This document shows positions 43,440 through 54,330 of a DNA stretch of 64,000 bases, piece by piece. The stretch is from Bathynomus jamesi. Lineage: Eukaryota; Arthropoda; Malacostraca; Isopoda; Cirolanidae. The position numbers and the translations under genes were made by a program. The stretch covers positions 46,001 to 110,000 of the forward strand of contig JAJOZX010007506.1 of NCBI GenBank assembly GCA_023014485.1. Direction: 5' to 3'. Numbering within the stretch: position 1 is the first letter of the stretch; each line of letters starts with the position of its first letter. The notes beneath the pieces were generated by a model. That model made no database searches. It saw only the letters and a program-made list of their open reading frames with translations, and was not told where the DNA came from.

Positions 43440-44700
43440 TTAGACGCTAACAAATGCTTCTAGTTGGGGATTTTCTAAGGCAAGCTAAGCATCTAGTCTC
43501 CTTTTAAAGGACTCGACCGAATTACTTTGAACTACGCAGTTTGGTAATCCATTTTACAAATTAACTATACGATTGACGAAAAATGTTCAGCTTCATTAGA
43601 ATTAAAATGTTTACTCACTAATTTCAAACCATTACCACGAGTTCTCTCTGCATTTCTGAAGGTGAAATATTTTTCGGTGTTGACATTATCAAAACCTTTA
43701 ATCATTTTAAATACCTGGATTAAATCTCCTCGAATTCGCCTTTTTACGAGTGAAAATAAATTTAATGTTTCCAAATGGGCAATATACGATTTGTTTTTAA
43801 GTCTAAGAATCATTTTAGTAGCACGTCGCTGCACTCTCTCTCCATTCTGTCTATGTCCTATCATAAATATGGGGACCAGAACGGAACGCAGTATTCCAGA
43901 TGGGGGGTGTACTAAAGAATTATATAATGTTAGCATTGTTTTCTCTGACTTAAATACAAATGATCTATTTGAAATACACGTTCGTTTTTAATGTTAAGCT
44001 ACTTTTAATGCCAGTATTCCACCATTTAGGTTTAACAGACTTTGCCAGTCTCTTTTTACGTAATGGGATATTACTTGATTCTAAACGTTTAACATAATTA
44101 AAAAAAGAAATCCGTGTGTCATTGATATCATCGCGCGAGAGAGCCTCATCTCAATCATGGGTCGAAAGTTTCATTGTCATGTTGCGAAATTTAGTTCTTT
44201 TAAAATCCAAAATGTATTCCAGATTCTCCAAATTATGAACATTAATTTTAATTTCAAATGTTATTTGCTTGTGATCACTGGTGGAGTAGTCATCTCCTAC
44301 AGATATATCAATTAAGTCTAGGTCCGCACTTAAAATTAAAATAGTGTCTTTTCTTGTGGGTTCCTTGACCATTTGAAAAATTGAACTTTCGAGCAAACCC
44401 TCGTACAGTCGATGACGGAATTAGACTATAAAAGACCACCCTAATCCCTGCAAGGTAAATTAAGATCTCCCATAATTATCACATCATGCTCGCTACTTAC
44501 ATAAAAAATTTGTTCCTGAAGTCTATTATCGCTGTCGACAGTCTGAGAGGGAGGCCTACATACTAAACCTATAATTAATTTCTTTCGTAAGTTGTCTTTA
44601 ATTTGAACAAACGTCGCATTTATACGAATATTATCACTTCTGCAATTTTTTTACTTATGAGTTTTAAGTGTGACTGAACGTATAGTACTGTACCGCTGTA
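43440..44700 (-). mobile_element. LINE remnant with reverse transcriptase deleted
   Basis: Read on the minus strand, the endonuclease part comes first: LIIGLVCRPPSQTVDSDNR, VIIMGDLNLP, then at 44151-44396 MVKEPTRKDTIL, GDDYSTSDHKQITFEI. An EN-RT linker follows (RKKRLAKSVKPKWWN). Then without any reverse transcriptase core comes the C-terminal domain at 43565-43936: ERVQRRATKMILRLKNKSY, RGDLIQVFKMIKGFDNV, and a WNSLP-like tail (LLNGLPNCVVQSNSVESF). The whole catalytic core has been lost in one deletion near 43990. Confidence 0.8.
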
Positions 44701-45530
44701 TCATATATAGTACTGTACTGTAGTACTTCTTTCTACTCTATCATTGTTAAACATCTCATAACCAGGGATACGATATTCTCCGAGAAAATCTCTACGCTCT
44801 GTATTTAACCAGGATTGCTACAACCTCAAATTTTTGGTTAAGGACAATATTTGATGGTTCATCAAATTTAAATCTTAAACTTTGAGCTTTAATATAAAAT
44901 ACATATATAAAATTATGAGTACCGCAAAAGAGAATCTCGAGCTTCTTCGTGGAGGCAATCTTTCACTGTAAGGAAAATTTATGTTTAGCTGGTCTCTTGC
45001 GTAGAGGTTACGCAGTTTTTCGCCTGAAAAGGCGATTGAGAGGCTTCGTGATGTTTTTAATTAGCAATTAGTGATTAATAATTAGATGATTTCATCGAAA
45101 TGTGTAAATATTACAATGACTGAATTCTGAAAATAAGAGTAATTTCATGCAGGATTAATTCGGATGATAAGTCCTATACTCAGTATTAAAAAGCCTTTTA
45201 GAGAGCCTATTCGGTTAGGCTGAATGTTTGTATGAATGTATAGGCTGTATAACGAAGTAAATAGGAGAAACTCCAACTCTGATGGCGAGAATAAGAACGT
45301 TTTGTTGTGTTTGAACGCAAGAGCGAGGAAACCTCCGTCAGAAAAGTATCTTCCCGCTTACGGTGCTGAATTCTGACTTAGGAAAGTGCTCGAAGGCAAA
45401 CTCCAGGCGTTCTATGACAATGAAGGAGTTCGTACTATCCGAAGAAACTATCGGAAGGTTGACCTTTCGTGACTGCCTTTGATACGGGCTTGAGAGGAGT
45501 GTTGAAATATGATCCCACGGAGGAAATGTT
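44701..45530. other. Gene-free stretch
   Basis: No coding or repeat signal recognised. Confidence 0.5.
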
Positions 45531-45533
45531 TAT

Positions 45534-46062
45534 AAAGGGTGATCCAGAGAAATGGGACCCAAAAGAAACCCCTGTAACTCTTAAAGTATAAGTCCTTTTA
45601 TAAAATCATACGCATCATTCGAAAGAGGATAGTTACAAGTTTGTACAGGATTGTATAGGTTTTGACAATACAAGACAAGATACAAAACAAAATAAAAGTG
45701 TTAGTTAAAACTAACCCTTCAAGATGACTGCATGGACTGTGGAACAGCTGCGTTTCATAACTGAGCAATATTATGAGCATGGAAGAAGTGTAGTTTCAGC
45801 TCAAAGATCTTTCAAGACAAATTTTCAGATGTCAAAATCACCTTCTAAGAGCTGAAACTACACTTCTTCCATGCTCATAATATTGCTCAGTTATGAAACG
45901 CAGCTGTTCCACGGTCCATGCAGTCATCTTGAAGGGTTAGTTTTAACTAACACTTTTATTTTGTTTTGTATCTTATCTTGTCTTGTATTGTCAAAACCTA
46001 TACAATCCTGTACAAACTTGTAACTATCCTCTTTCGAATGATGCGTATGATTTTATAATCAT
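45534..46062. mobile_element. Inverted dimer of a mariner 5' end
   Basis: A TIR-like start (AAAGGGTGATCCAGAGAAAT) precedes a 5' UTR and the first codons of a transposase, MTAWTVEQLRFITEQYYEHG, then SVVSAQRSFKTNFQ. After a ~40-bp spacer (45815-45853) the same stretch returns in reverse complement as far as 46062. The arms are about 215 bp. This is a foldback structure made from only the 5' part of one element, and the TIR itself is present on one side only. Confidence 0.78.
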
Positions 46063-46069
46063 CTCTATC

Positions 46070-46098
46070 CTCTCTCTCTCTCTCTCTCTATATATATG
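46070..46098. repeat. (CT)n(TA)n microsatellite
   Basis: Short compound repeat at the right edge of the foldback. Confidence 0.9.
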
Positions 46099-46429
46099 AT
46101 GAGTCGTTTTCATATTTGTTGCTGACGCTTCATACAAACACGAGCAACTAAACAAACACGCGGAAAATTCTACAAAATTGTACACCAATCTTCGTTTTTA
46201 AAAGTCCATCCTAGTAATATACTCGTGTGTGTGTGTGTAAAAGATGTTGAAATCTTATTGTTCTAATATTGAGAATATGAATTAAACTAAAAGAGACACT
46301 GATAAAAAGTATCTTTTTGCGGTCAAACTTTTTCCAGGCATTTACTTAAAGATAAAAAAAAAAAAATTTCTCTATGACGATGTTTTGTTTTTCACTTAAG
46401 CAAACAATATCCTGAAGTTAAGAACTTAA
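46099..46429. other. Gene-free stretch
   Basis: AT-rich; nothing recognised. Confidence 0.5.
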
Positions 46430-46650
46430 CTGTGAGCGGTCGAGCATGTTCTCAAAAACACATTTCTCCCTTTATTCTTCACTACACACATACATGCTTT
46501 TTTACGCACTACACATTCTTTTAAAAGTTAAGAAAAAGAAAAAGTGGCATCATGGAGCTCGGAGACTTTAATTTCGGCCCTCTCCTTCTTTTTAGGGGGC
46601 ATTTTTGCGGGTCTTCGCCGTTGGGCCCTCCTTCCTGCATACAAAAAAAA
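46430..46650 (+). repeat. LINE family 3 / SINE tail copy
   Basis: It shares with 59520-59745 the order GAGCA..CATG.TCTCAA, TTCTTCACT..ACACA, GGCATTTTTG and CCCTCCTTCCTGCATACAAA, ending in an A run. Confidence 0.6.
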
Positions 46651-46749
46651 AGGTAAACAGTTTGCAGAATTTCAATTTTTTTTAATGTTCACAAAGCAAG
46701 TTTCAAAATTTGGCAAATAAATGTTCTTATATTTAGTATGGTACTGATA

Positions 46750-46750
46750 G

Positions 46751-46807
<57 letters not shown>
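46750..46807. repeat. (TA)n microsatellite
   Basis: TA array that ends at the first base of the mariner at 46808. Confidence 0.95.
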
Positions 46808-46809
<2 letters not shown>

Positions 46810-48084
46810 TCATCCCATAAGTAATGTCGTTTTTTACGATAGATTAAGTTTAAACTAGTCCTACTCGGTTTAAGCATAAATTTTCCGAAGGTTATATCTA
46901 AGAGGAGATCTATCGTGTTTCGCTACATACTTTACAGACCTTGACCAATGAAGACGTGTGTTTTGCTTTATGTGAACCCCTCATAAACATGGCGGTATCA
47001 GAAGAGCATATCAGGCATATAATGCTTTACGAGTTCAAAAAAGGGAATAGTGCTACTGAAGCAACGCGAAACATTCAGGACGTTTATGGCAACGATATTC
47101 TGCATGTGAGGAAATGTCAAAGATGGTTTCAAAAGTTTAGGAATGGTGACTGCTGTTTGACAGATGCAGCACGCTCTGGACGCCCTGCTAAGTTTGATGA
47201 TGACCTGCTGTTAGCCGCACTTGAAGAAGACTGTTCAACAATTGTCGAAGAATTGGCCCAGAAACTCAATTCATCCCGTCCACCATCCATCGACATTTGC
47301 AACAGCTCGGGAAAGTGCCTAAGTTAGGAAAATGGGTGCCACATGAATTGTCGGTCGACAGTCTGAGGGTGCGGGTAAACATTAGCACAGTTCTTCATTC
47401 TCGTGAACTCCAAGATCCGTTTTTGAACCGTTTAGTGACTGGTGATGAAAAGTGGATACTGTACCAGAATGTTAAGCGCCGTCGACAGTGGGTTTGTGCC
47501 GGAGAACCAGCGACACCACAGCCAAAACCAAATCTTCACCCTCGGAAGGTGTTGCTTAGTGTTTGGTGGGATAAAGGTGGTGTAATACACTTTGAAACCT
47601 TACCACACAATCAAACAATCACCGCTGAAGTCTACTGTCAACAACTGGATCGATTGAACACTGCACTAAAAGAAAAGAGACCTTCTTTGGTTAATCGGAA
47701 AGGAATCGTGTTCCACCACGACAACGCACGTCCTCATACCGCTCGGATCACTTCTGCAAAAATTGAGGAGCTTGAGTGAGAAAAACTTCCACATCCTCCA
47801 GACCTTGCGCCTTCAGATTATCATCTCTTCAGGAGTCTGCAAAACTATCTTGACGAGAAACAGTATACTTCTTTAGATGACCTGCACAGTGCACACCAGT
47901 CTTTGTACGCTTTTTGCCTCAAAACCGCCTGAATTTTATAAACATGGCATTGAAAAGCTTGTAGGACGTTGGCAGAGTGTCATTGATTCCGATAAAAAAT
48001 ATATACTAGATTGAAAAGTTTCAGTTGAGTTTTTTTTTTGTCCTTCAAATTCCGATCTAAAAAACACATTACTTATGGGATGAC

Positions 48085-48085
<1 letters not shown>
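46808..48085 (+). mobile_element. Mariner (DD34D), full length, 1.28 kb
   Basis: The ends GGTCATCCCATAAGTAATGT and ACATTACTTATGGGATGACC are perfect 20-bp inverted repeats, flanked by (TA)n. The 1278-bp length is canonical for mariner. The transposase inside is complete in extent but broken. Confidence 0.95.
46941..48016 (+). pseudogene. Mariner transposase, several lesions
   Basis: The N-terminal HTH region reads HIRHIMLYEFKKGNSATEAT, RKCQRWFQKFRNGDCCLTD and ARSGRPAKFDDDLL. A frameshift near 47285 leads to LGKVPKLGKWVPHELS and VTGDEKWILYQNVKRRRQWV (Asp 1). GIVFHHDNARPHTARI carries Asp 2 and LAPSDYHLFRSLQNYLDE carries Asp 3. At 47777 a TGA replaces the expected Trp codon, and two residues (the YS of YSPDLAPSD) are missing just after it. 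Further stops follow in the C-terminus. It is of the mariner subgroup common in insects and crustaceans, and distinct from the mariner at 27482. Confidence 0.92.
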
Positions 48086-48089
<4 letters not shown>

Positions 48090-48143
<54 letters not shown>

Positions 48144-48145
48144 CA

Positions 48146-48187
<42 letters not shown>

Positions 48188-48327
48188 GAAAAATGAGAGA
48201 GACTTTTTACAAGTAATTTTTAGATCAATTTACGAAGGTGGTGTACAGCTTTCAAAGGAATCTAAACCACCACTCCACAAGGGAGACTTAAATTTGGCTT
48301 TCTTTCAAACTTACAATACAGCTAGTG

Positions 48328-48384
<57 letters not shown>
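48090..48384. repeat. (TA)n tracts around a short spacer
   Basis: TA arrays at 48090-48140, 48148-48184 and 48331-48384. The 145 bp between them shows nothing recognisable. Confidence 0.85.
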
Positions 48385-48386
<2 letters not shown>

Positions 48387-48880
48387 AAGGTGGGCAGGAC
48401 CGAGTTCCAAGGACAGAATTCCAGGAACTCGGTCCTTTTTAAGGACCGTGAGCGGGAAAGTCGGTCCTTTTCTCAGTGAGGACCGAAATGAGGAGCGACG
48501 GTCCATTTTTAAGCAATTCCGGACTGTCTTTTTTAGTGATTTTAGTGTGTTTAGTGATTATTTGAAGTTCTAAAGAAGATGGATCGTTTCCTCCAGAAGA
48601 CCCAGAAAGAGATTGAGACTGAACTGAAACTTGTTTCAACACCTGGAGGAGACGAAGAATCTACTGATGTTAGTGCTTCAACTTCAAGTCAAGCAACTGG
48701 AGCTCCTAGCGGAAGAACTGAACCCGGCAATCCCTGGCCGTACCTGGACAAATATTTTGAATACCTGGGCCCCAAGGGTGAGCAGAACCTGGAGTACAAG
48801 TGCTTGCTGTGCCTGCCGAACAAGAACATCCTCTCGACAAGCAACAAGAGCCAAAACAACCTCAAGCGACATGTCTCCAG

Positions 48881-49909
48881 TAGTGTTGAAAAATAATCGA
48901 AACTTTACAAACCGGTTTTAATCGATCTGTTTTTGAAAACCGGTTTTAACCGGTTATGACCGAAAAGTATAGTAATTTTTAAAAGCCACAATTGAAAGGT
49001 ACTGACTTTAACTCTTAACAAGCATAGCTTATCGCCTATTTTTTGGTCAAAAGAATGCAAAAATGCAGCATCATATGTATGCATATGAATAAGAAAATGA
49101 TAACTTTGACATATTTTATTTTAGCCAAAATAATACATTATTCAAACAATTTAGATTTGAAATAATTTTTTAAAATAAAACATCTATACTTAGAAAGAAA
49201 TAAACTTTTTGTAAAAAAATTATAAAGAATAAAAATAAAATTTATCTCTATTTTGGAAAAAACATTGAAATAAATTTTTTTAATAAAAAAAAACTTTACC
49301 TAGAAAACAGAAAATTGACTCTTCGTGTAAGAAAAAATATATAAATTAATTTAGATTTTATCCCTATTTTGGAAATGACATCTTAAGAAACAAAGGGCAT
49401 TTAGGGTCTTATACTGCGAATAGGGCTTTAGTCGACTGACTCTACACTACAGCCTACATCAGTGATGCACAAACCCTGGCCCGCGGGCCAAATGTGTCCC
49501 CCACGGGTCTTTTCAGTGGCCCCCACGGGTCTTTTCAATTCAATGAAAAAGTTAGAATATAAAAGTGACCCAATTTATGACTTAGATGGAAAGTAAGTAG
49601 GCTAATACATTTAGTTATTTTTCTTCGCTTGGCCCTCACATCAAAAAAGTTTGTGCACTACTGGCCTACATGATGAGACAAACTGAAGATCGAGTTGCCA
49701 GATAGGCAAAAATTATACTGAAGAGCAGTTGCCAGTTTGTCACAATTTAACTTAATAGGTAATGTATTCGAAGTTATTTTTTGTGCGCTGTAGCGCGTAG
49801 CTGCACGTTCGCGCAAGTTTGAGCCAAATAAAAATCAATCGATAAAACCGGTTTTTTTCTTTCGGTTTTCGATTTTTAGGGGAATTTTACAAACCGGTTT
49901 TCAACACTA
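48881..49909. mobile_element. Nested hAT-like MITE, 1.0 kb
   Basis: It starts TAGTGTTGAAAA and ends AAACCGGTTTTCAACACTA, with AAACCGGTTTTAA subterminal repeats on both sides. The flanking 8-mers GTCTCCAG (48873-48880) and GTCTCACG (49910-49917) match at six of eight positions and are probably a diverged target duplication. The interior is AT-rich and non-coding, and is itself interrupted at 49460. Confidence 0.8.
49460..49663. mobile_element. Doubly nested hAT-like MITE, perfect 8-bp TSD
   Basis: CAGTGATGCACAAAC begins it and GTTTGTGCACTACTG ends it. GCCTACAT is duplicated perfectly on both sides (49452-49459, 49664-49671). It contains CTGGCCCGCGGGCCA, a strong palindrome near the left end. 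It is 204 bp and non-coding. Confidence 0.9.
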
Positions 49910-50275
49910 GTCTCACGTCCAGAATCAGTTCGACCAGTGCTCAAGCCGAAAAGGTCAGGGCTCAGTGACAGCCATTTTGAAATGCTAGTCTTCTTGAAGG
50001 GAAACTCAAGCATTTAACTTAATAACTTTTTTTCATCATTTATGTATTGTATTAATTATAATTTACGTTAATAAAATTAAAGATTTCCGGTGTCTTTAAT
50101 TTCATTTTTCATTTTAATCAAATTTTTCACTTATATTATATATAAGGACCTAGGACCGAGTCGTTCCTAGGTCCTATCTTCAGAAAGGACCGGGATCGGG
50201 ACCGTCGGTCCAGTTTGAGGCAAGGACCGGGACCGGGACCGTCGGTCCTTTTTGAGGCCCGGGTGCCCACCTTTG

Positions 50276-50311
<36 letters not shown>

Positions 50312-50330
50312 ATATATATACACACACACT
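50276..50330. repeat. (TA)n(CA)n microsatellite
   Basis: Right flank of the hAT. Confidence 0.95.
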
Positions 50331-50952
50331 CGTAGAATTTAATTAAAAATATGTAACGCAATTTGCCAAAATTAAAACTCGTGTGTTTAATAGTAAAAAT
50401 AAAAATAGAGGATGTGTCAAAATAAATTAGTTACCCACAAACAATAAAAAAAATATTGTACAAACGTAACACTAAAGTATATTTAAATGTAATTTAGTGT
50501 AATTCAATATACTTTAATATAATTTAATGTACTAATTTATTATAACACTGTAATTATTATGTTTTTATAAAATTACTTGTAATTGTATTTCAAAGGATTT
50601 GACATTAAACAAAATAAATTGTTGAAGCCGAAATCAGGTTGTTTGAATTTCTCCTTTTCTTCCCTTTACAAATGTGTACTTTTGGCTTTTTTATAAAATA
50701 AGTTATTTTTTTTTTTAGGTGGTTGGAAACTTTTCTTGGCGAGAAGAAAAATATTTATTGGCGTAAAAACCCAAAAACGAATACCTCCTTGAGTGCGATT
50801 ACGTATTCATTCTTATCTTATGCAAGGAGAATCCCTCACGGCTTTGAATTATTTATTAAGTTCGTAATCTCTCCGCAGTGGAACCATAAATATGAAATTC
50901 GCTTTTAGCTCTGTTTAAATTTATTTATTTCCAAAACTATTTAAAAACTTTG

Positions 50953-50984
<32 letters not shown>

Positions 50985-51596
50985 GTAGGTTCAAAGTCGG
51001 GCAAACAAACTACTCACGAATCTGTAAGTCTGGAACCACTGAACCTCCGGTGCTAGTGTCTCCGAGCAACTGATACAATGAGCAAACCAAACCAACCTCT
51101 GAAGCATCGACAAAATATTTGAAAAGTAAAAATATAACTCGTTTTGCGAATCGGATATGATAAAAAAAAAAAAATATTGACAAAGTACCAACATTTTTGA
51201 CAAAGTTGTGATGAATTTGACAGCGAAGTATGATATTTAGGCAAACCATTCTTCCACCTTTGACATATCGCCAAGTTTAAATGACAGCCGCTTTAAGAAT
51301 GGACGACGCTGTTTTAAATGTTGACATTTTATGCGATGTCCGTCACTTTTCTTTGCCATTTGACAAACTTAAAATGAAATAATGAAAAGTTAATAGAATT
51401 CAACAATTACGACAATCTATTTAGTAGCTGTTTTGAAATACAGTCGTTACGCTACGTAAACTTTTAAGAATCGTAAACAGTAATATATATATTTAGCGTT
51501 ATAAGGCATTGTTTCGATACGTTCCGCTTTGAACGTAGTTTGAAATCAATATACTTGTCAATAGAATGCCAAGCCAACCAGATGTCGTAATCCAGG

Positions 51597-51599
<3 letters not shown>
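50331..51599. other. Gene-free AT-rich stretch
   Basis: It contains (TAA)n at 50953-50980. Overlapping short frames on the minus strand at 50991-51274 are in three frames with no consistent signature. Nothing recognised. Confidence 0.55.

Positions 51600-51643
<44 letters not shown>
51600..51643. repeat. (TA)n(GT)n microsatellite
   Basis: Compound repeat. A further (TA)n at 51754-51797 lies next to the mariner derivative. Confidence 0.95.
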
Positions 51644-51644
<1 letters not shown>

Positions 51645-51749
51645 TCGACCAATCATTGTTATAGCTTTCAATAAATTTACAGTCACACGGACGCGGTGGC
51701 ATTCTGTAGTTCTAGCTCAGTTACCCTTTGAAAAATTTGGTTAATCGAG

Positions 51750-51806
<57 letters not shown>

Positions 51807-51811
51807 TACTA

Positions 51812-52222
51812 CAGGGTGGGCCGTAAGTTTCCATACATAGGAAAAATAAACATTTTTTTATGGACAACCATTTTTATTTATAATATGCTCTACATGGTTG
51901 CCATTGTTTTGAAAACACATTTCAATACGTGTTCCCCACTGTTGATGAACACGCATTAGCACAGTTGACGTTATGCTTGTAATGGCGTTGGTGATACGTT
52001 CCTTTAGATGATTTATGTCTCGTATCTTTTCCTGATACACCATGGCCTTCAAGTGCCCCCAAAGATAGAAATCAAGGGGGGTGAGATCTGGGGATCTGGG
52101 AGGCCACTCCACAGGACCACGCCGACCAATCCAAGCATCCGGAAACTGCTGATCCAAATACCGACGCACGTGAAGACCATAATTTAAATTTTCCTATGTA
52201 TGGAAACTTACGGCCCACCCTG
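51812..52222 (-). mobile_element. Mariner-type deletion derivative, 411 bp
   Basis: Inverted repeats of about 33 bp (CAGGGTGGGCCGTAAGTTTC and complement) with TA flanks. Only the C-terminal third of a transposase remains, on the minus strand. Confidence 0.92.
51858..52169 (-). pseudogene. Transposase C-terminal third (DD41D-like lineage)
   Basis: It reads RRYLDQQFPDAWIGRRGPVE, WPPRSPDLTPLDFYLWGHLK (third catalytic Asp in PLDF), then NAITSITSTVLMRVHQQWGT and CFQNNGNHVEHI. This is uninterrupted over 103 residues and closely related to the fragment at 39073-39330. The two upstream Asp motifs and the DNA-binding domain are deleted. Confidence 0.85.
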
Positions 52223-52350
52223 TATATATATATAACTGCAATGGCCACGCAGTATATTAATGTATAGAAACGACATGAGTATAGAGGAGCGTTCTGCACA
52301 CGAGGAAGAGAAATAACGAACAAATGAAAAATGAGGTGTGTATATATATA

Positions 52351-52826
52351 TGAAAAGATTCCCAGTCGGCAACTCAATTTAAAAACCATAAAACACACTA
52401 AATATTTTTTCAATAGATAACTTAATCTGAAGGAAGCTAAATTATTGAATATAAAAGAACTATATAGATGAAATTAGACAATTAACATGTACAGAAAACA
52501 AAAATTATATATTATAACAATTATAATTGTTATAATTGTTATAATAATTTTTGTTTTCTGTACATGTTAATTGTCTAATTTCATCTATATAGTTCTTTTA
52601 TATTCAATAATTTAGCTTCCTTCAGATTAAGTTATCTATTGAAAAAATATTTAGTGTGTTTTATGGTTTTTAAATTGAGTTGCCGACTGGGAATTTTTTT
52701 CGCTTGTGTATTTAACTCATTTACTTTGTAAAATCTGCCTATTACTTGTTGTTCCTTGAAGATGTGAATATATCACGAAAGCGCTCGGATTTCGTGTTTC
52801 TTTTTCCTTTTCCCTGTGGTTGTTTG

Positions 52827-52830
<4 letters not shown>
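52351..52830 (+). mobile_element. Penelope-like pLTR remnant with palindrome
   Basis: Arms 52351-52527 and 52530-52697 are reverse complements (CCCAGTCGGCAACTCAATTT and mirror) around an AT-rich centre, ATAACAATTATAATTGTTAT. The right arm continues past the palindrome into a segment with a hammerhead-core-like motif (52752-52790) and then (TA)n, as in the palindromes at 37.6 and 38.9 kb. No coding tail was found. Confidence 0.6.
52752..52790 (+). other. Hammerhead-core-like motif
   Basis: CCTTGAAGATGTGAATATAT followed by CACGAAAGCGCTCGG. GTGA/TCAC forms the hairpin between TGAAGA and GAAA. The first core base is T where the ribozyme needs C. Confidence 0.4.

Positions 52831-52869
<39 letters not shown>
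52829..52869. repeat. (TA)n microsatellite
   Basis: TA array. Confidence 0.95.
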
Positions 52870-52871
<2 letters not shown>

Positions 52872-53679
52872 CATAATCCGAAGAAAACTAATTCCCTTTG
52901 GATTGGTCCACGTTGCAGAATATGATTGGTTGGTGTAGGTGTTATAATTGTGATTAATAAATAATGCAGCAATTTTGAACTACAAACTGATTTGATGATT
53001 GTCAAACACGTCATCATAATTGTGAGATACATAAAGCTTCGTTATGTAGTTTCCTTCATAATGTCTACGAGAATAATACATTGTTTCTTTATACTGCAAT
53101 ACTGTCATTCCTATACTATCATACATTGTCGAAACAGATTCCGTGTTTGTCATATCCATTTTGCTGATGTGTTTTTCATACGATTTTCTGTCAAAAACAT
53201 CGATGCGTTGACGAAATAAAATGAATGTTGTCGAAAGCATTTGGTGTTATTCAATTGCATTTGCAAAACACTGTACATTACTCCGTACTCTTCGCTACCC
53301 TTTAAACTAGGGTTTGAAATAAATAAAAATATCGATTACATACTATATCACTGCACTGAAATACACCATGAGAAACTATTTTTGTAAAATGAAAAGTCAA
53401 AATCATAAACCAAAATTTTTTATTCCATCTCTGCCTCTCATTTAGATTGAGAATAACAAATAAGGAAATAAATGCTAAGAATGTCATCCATATAATTATT
53501 ATTATTATTATTATTATTATTATCCTAACCTAGCGTAACCTAACCTCAAAAAGTAGGTTGTACAAGAAAATCCGACTTATTTACAAAGATCAACCTAACT
53601 GGTAAAAAAGGCGGATTACTATTGGCGTTACTTGGGCTTTTAGGTACTGTATATTGTATACACATATAATTGGGTTTTG
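52870..53679. other. Gene-free stretch
   Basis: It contains (ATT)n at 53486-53523 and short CCTAACCTAGCGTAACCTAA telomere-like bases at 53526-53548. No gene. Confidence 0.55.
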
Positions 53680-53830
53680 ACAAATGTTAAGGATCGACCT
53701 GTGTTCGATCCCTTTGCAGCATTCCACCTTATTTACAGCTGAGTGAACTGCGCGCCGGCTGCCCTCGTCGGGAATCGAACCCGGGCCGATAGACTTATAA
53801 TCAGTGATGATAATCACTACATCACACACA
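53680..53830 (-). repeat. tRNA-derived SINE with a LINE family 2 tail
   Basis: On the minus strand a tRNA-like head (TGATGTAGTGATTATCATCA, then CCCGGGTTCGATTCCC, a good B box) is followed by a body. The tail is AATGCTGCAAAGGGATCGAA then CAGGTCGATCC. That tail matches the 3' end of the LINE at 57520-57560 (GATGCTGCAAAGGGGTCGAC, CAGGTCGATCC). Confidence 0.7.
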
Positions 53831-53838
53831 ACACACAC

Positions 53839-53881
<43 letters not shown>

Positions 53882-53883
53882 TT

Positions 53884-53974
53884 CACTTTTACTTTAGTGA
53901 GTTCGAACGACGGTTCCGGATCGACCTACGGTCGACCCCTCTGCAGCATCCCACCTCATTTGCGGGATTTGGCG

Positions 53975-53976
<2 letters not shown>
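53884..53976 (-). mobile_element. 3'-terminal fragment of LINE family 2
   Basis: The minus strand reads TCCCGCAAATGAGGTGGGAT, GGGGTCGACCGTAGGTCGAT and CGAACTCACTAAAGTAAAAG. This is the last ~90 bp of the LINE that ends at about 57600. It is flanked by (TA)n on both sides. Confidence 0.8.
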
Positions 53977-54009
<33 letters not shown>

Positions 54010-54029
54010 ATATTGGGTGGAGTGAAAAA

Positions 54030-54330
54030 AAAAAAATTTTGAATTTCAAAATGCTTGGGGTCGGGAAAGTTGCGTATTTATGTGAAACGTACTGTGTGAA
54101 ATTTTTGTAATCGTACGGCTATAATTAAATTGTGCACACTGAACTCAGTTTTTAAAAATTGGCAAAATTACTAAAATTTCGCCATTTTTATTTTCAATTT
54201 TTTTGGACACGTGTTGTGTGAATTTTTTTTAATTTTGTAATTTAATTTAAAAAACTGGCGAAATTTTAGTAATTTTGCCAATTTTTAAAAACTGGCGAAA
54301 TTTTAGTAATTTTGCCAATTTTTAAAAACT
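54030..54330. repeat. AT-rich segment with tandem and inverted 39-bp repeat
   Basis: ACTGGCGAAATTTTAGTAAT then TTTGCCAATTTTTAAAA occurs twice in tandem at about 54255-54330. The complementary version (TTGGCAAAATTACTAAAATT) lies at about 54160-54180. Non-coding. Confidence 0.7.

Larger units (their letters stand above)
48579..50012 (+). pseudogene. hAT transposase stub with BED-type zinc finger, split by insertion
   Basis: It starts MDRFLQKTQKEIETELKLVS. GNPWPYLDKYFEYLG begins the BED region, and the metal ligands are CLLCLPNK (two Cys) with NLKRHV (His). The frame is cut by the element at 48881-49909 and resumes near 49918 with a short C-terminal piece (LKPKRSGLSDSHFEMLVFLK). In its present state translation would end in the insert at SSVEK. 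BED fingers bind DNA at transposon ends. The RNase-H-like core is absent. Confidence 0.8.
48385..50275 (+). mobile_element. hAT element copy 2, host of two nested insertions
   Basis: The ends CAAAGGTGGGCA and TGCCCACCTTTG are identical to those of 30302-31068. The same GGACCG/CGGTCC subterminal repeats are seen at both ends. It inserted in (TA)n. Without the nested insertion it would be about 0.85 kb and, like copy 1, it lacks the catalytic domain. It keeps a BED finger that copy 1 has lost. Confidence 0.9.
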
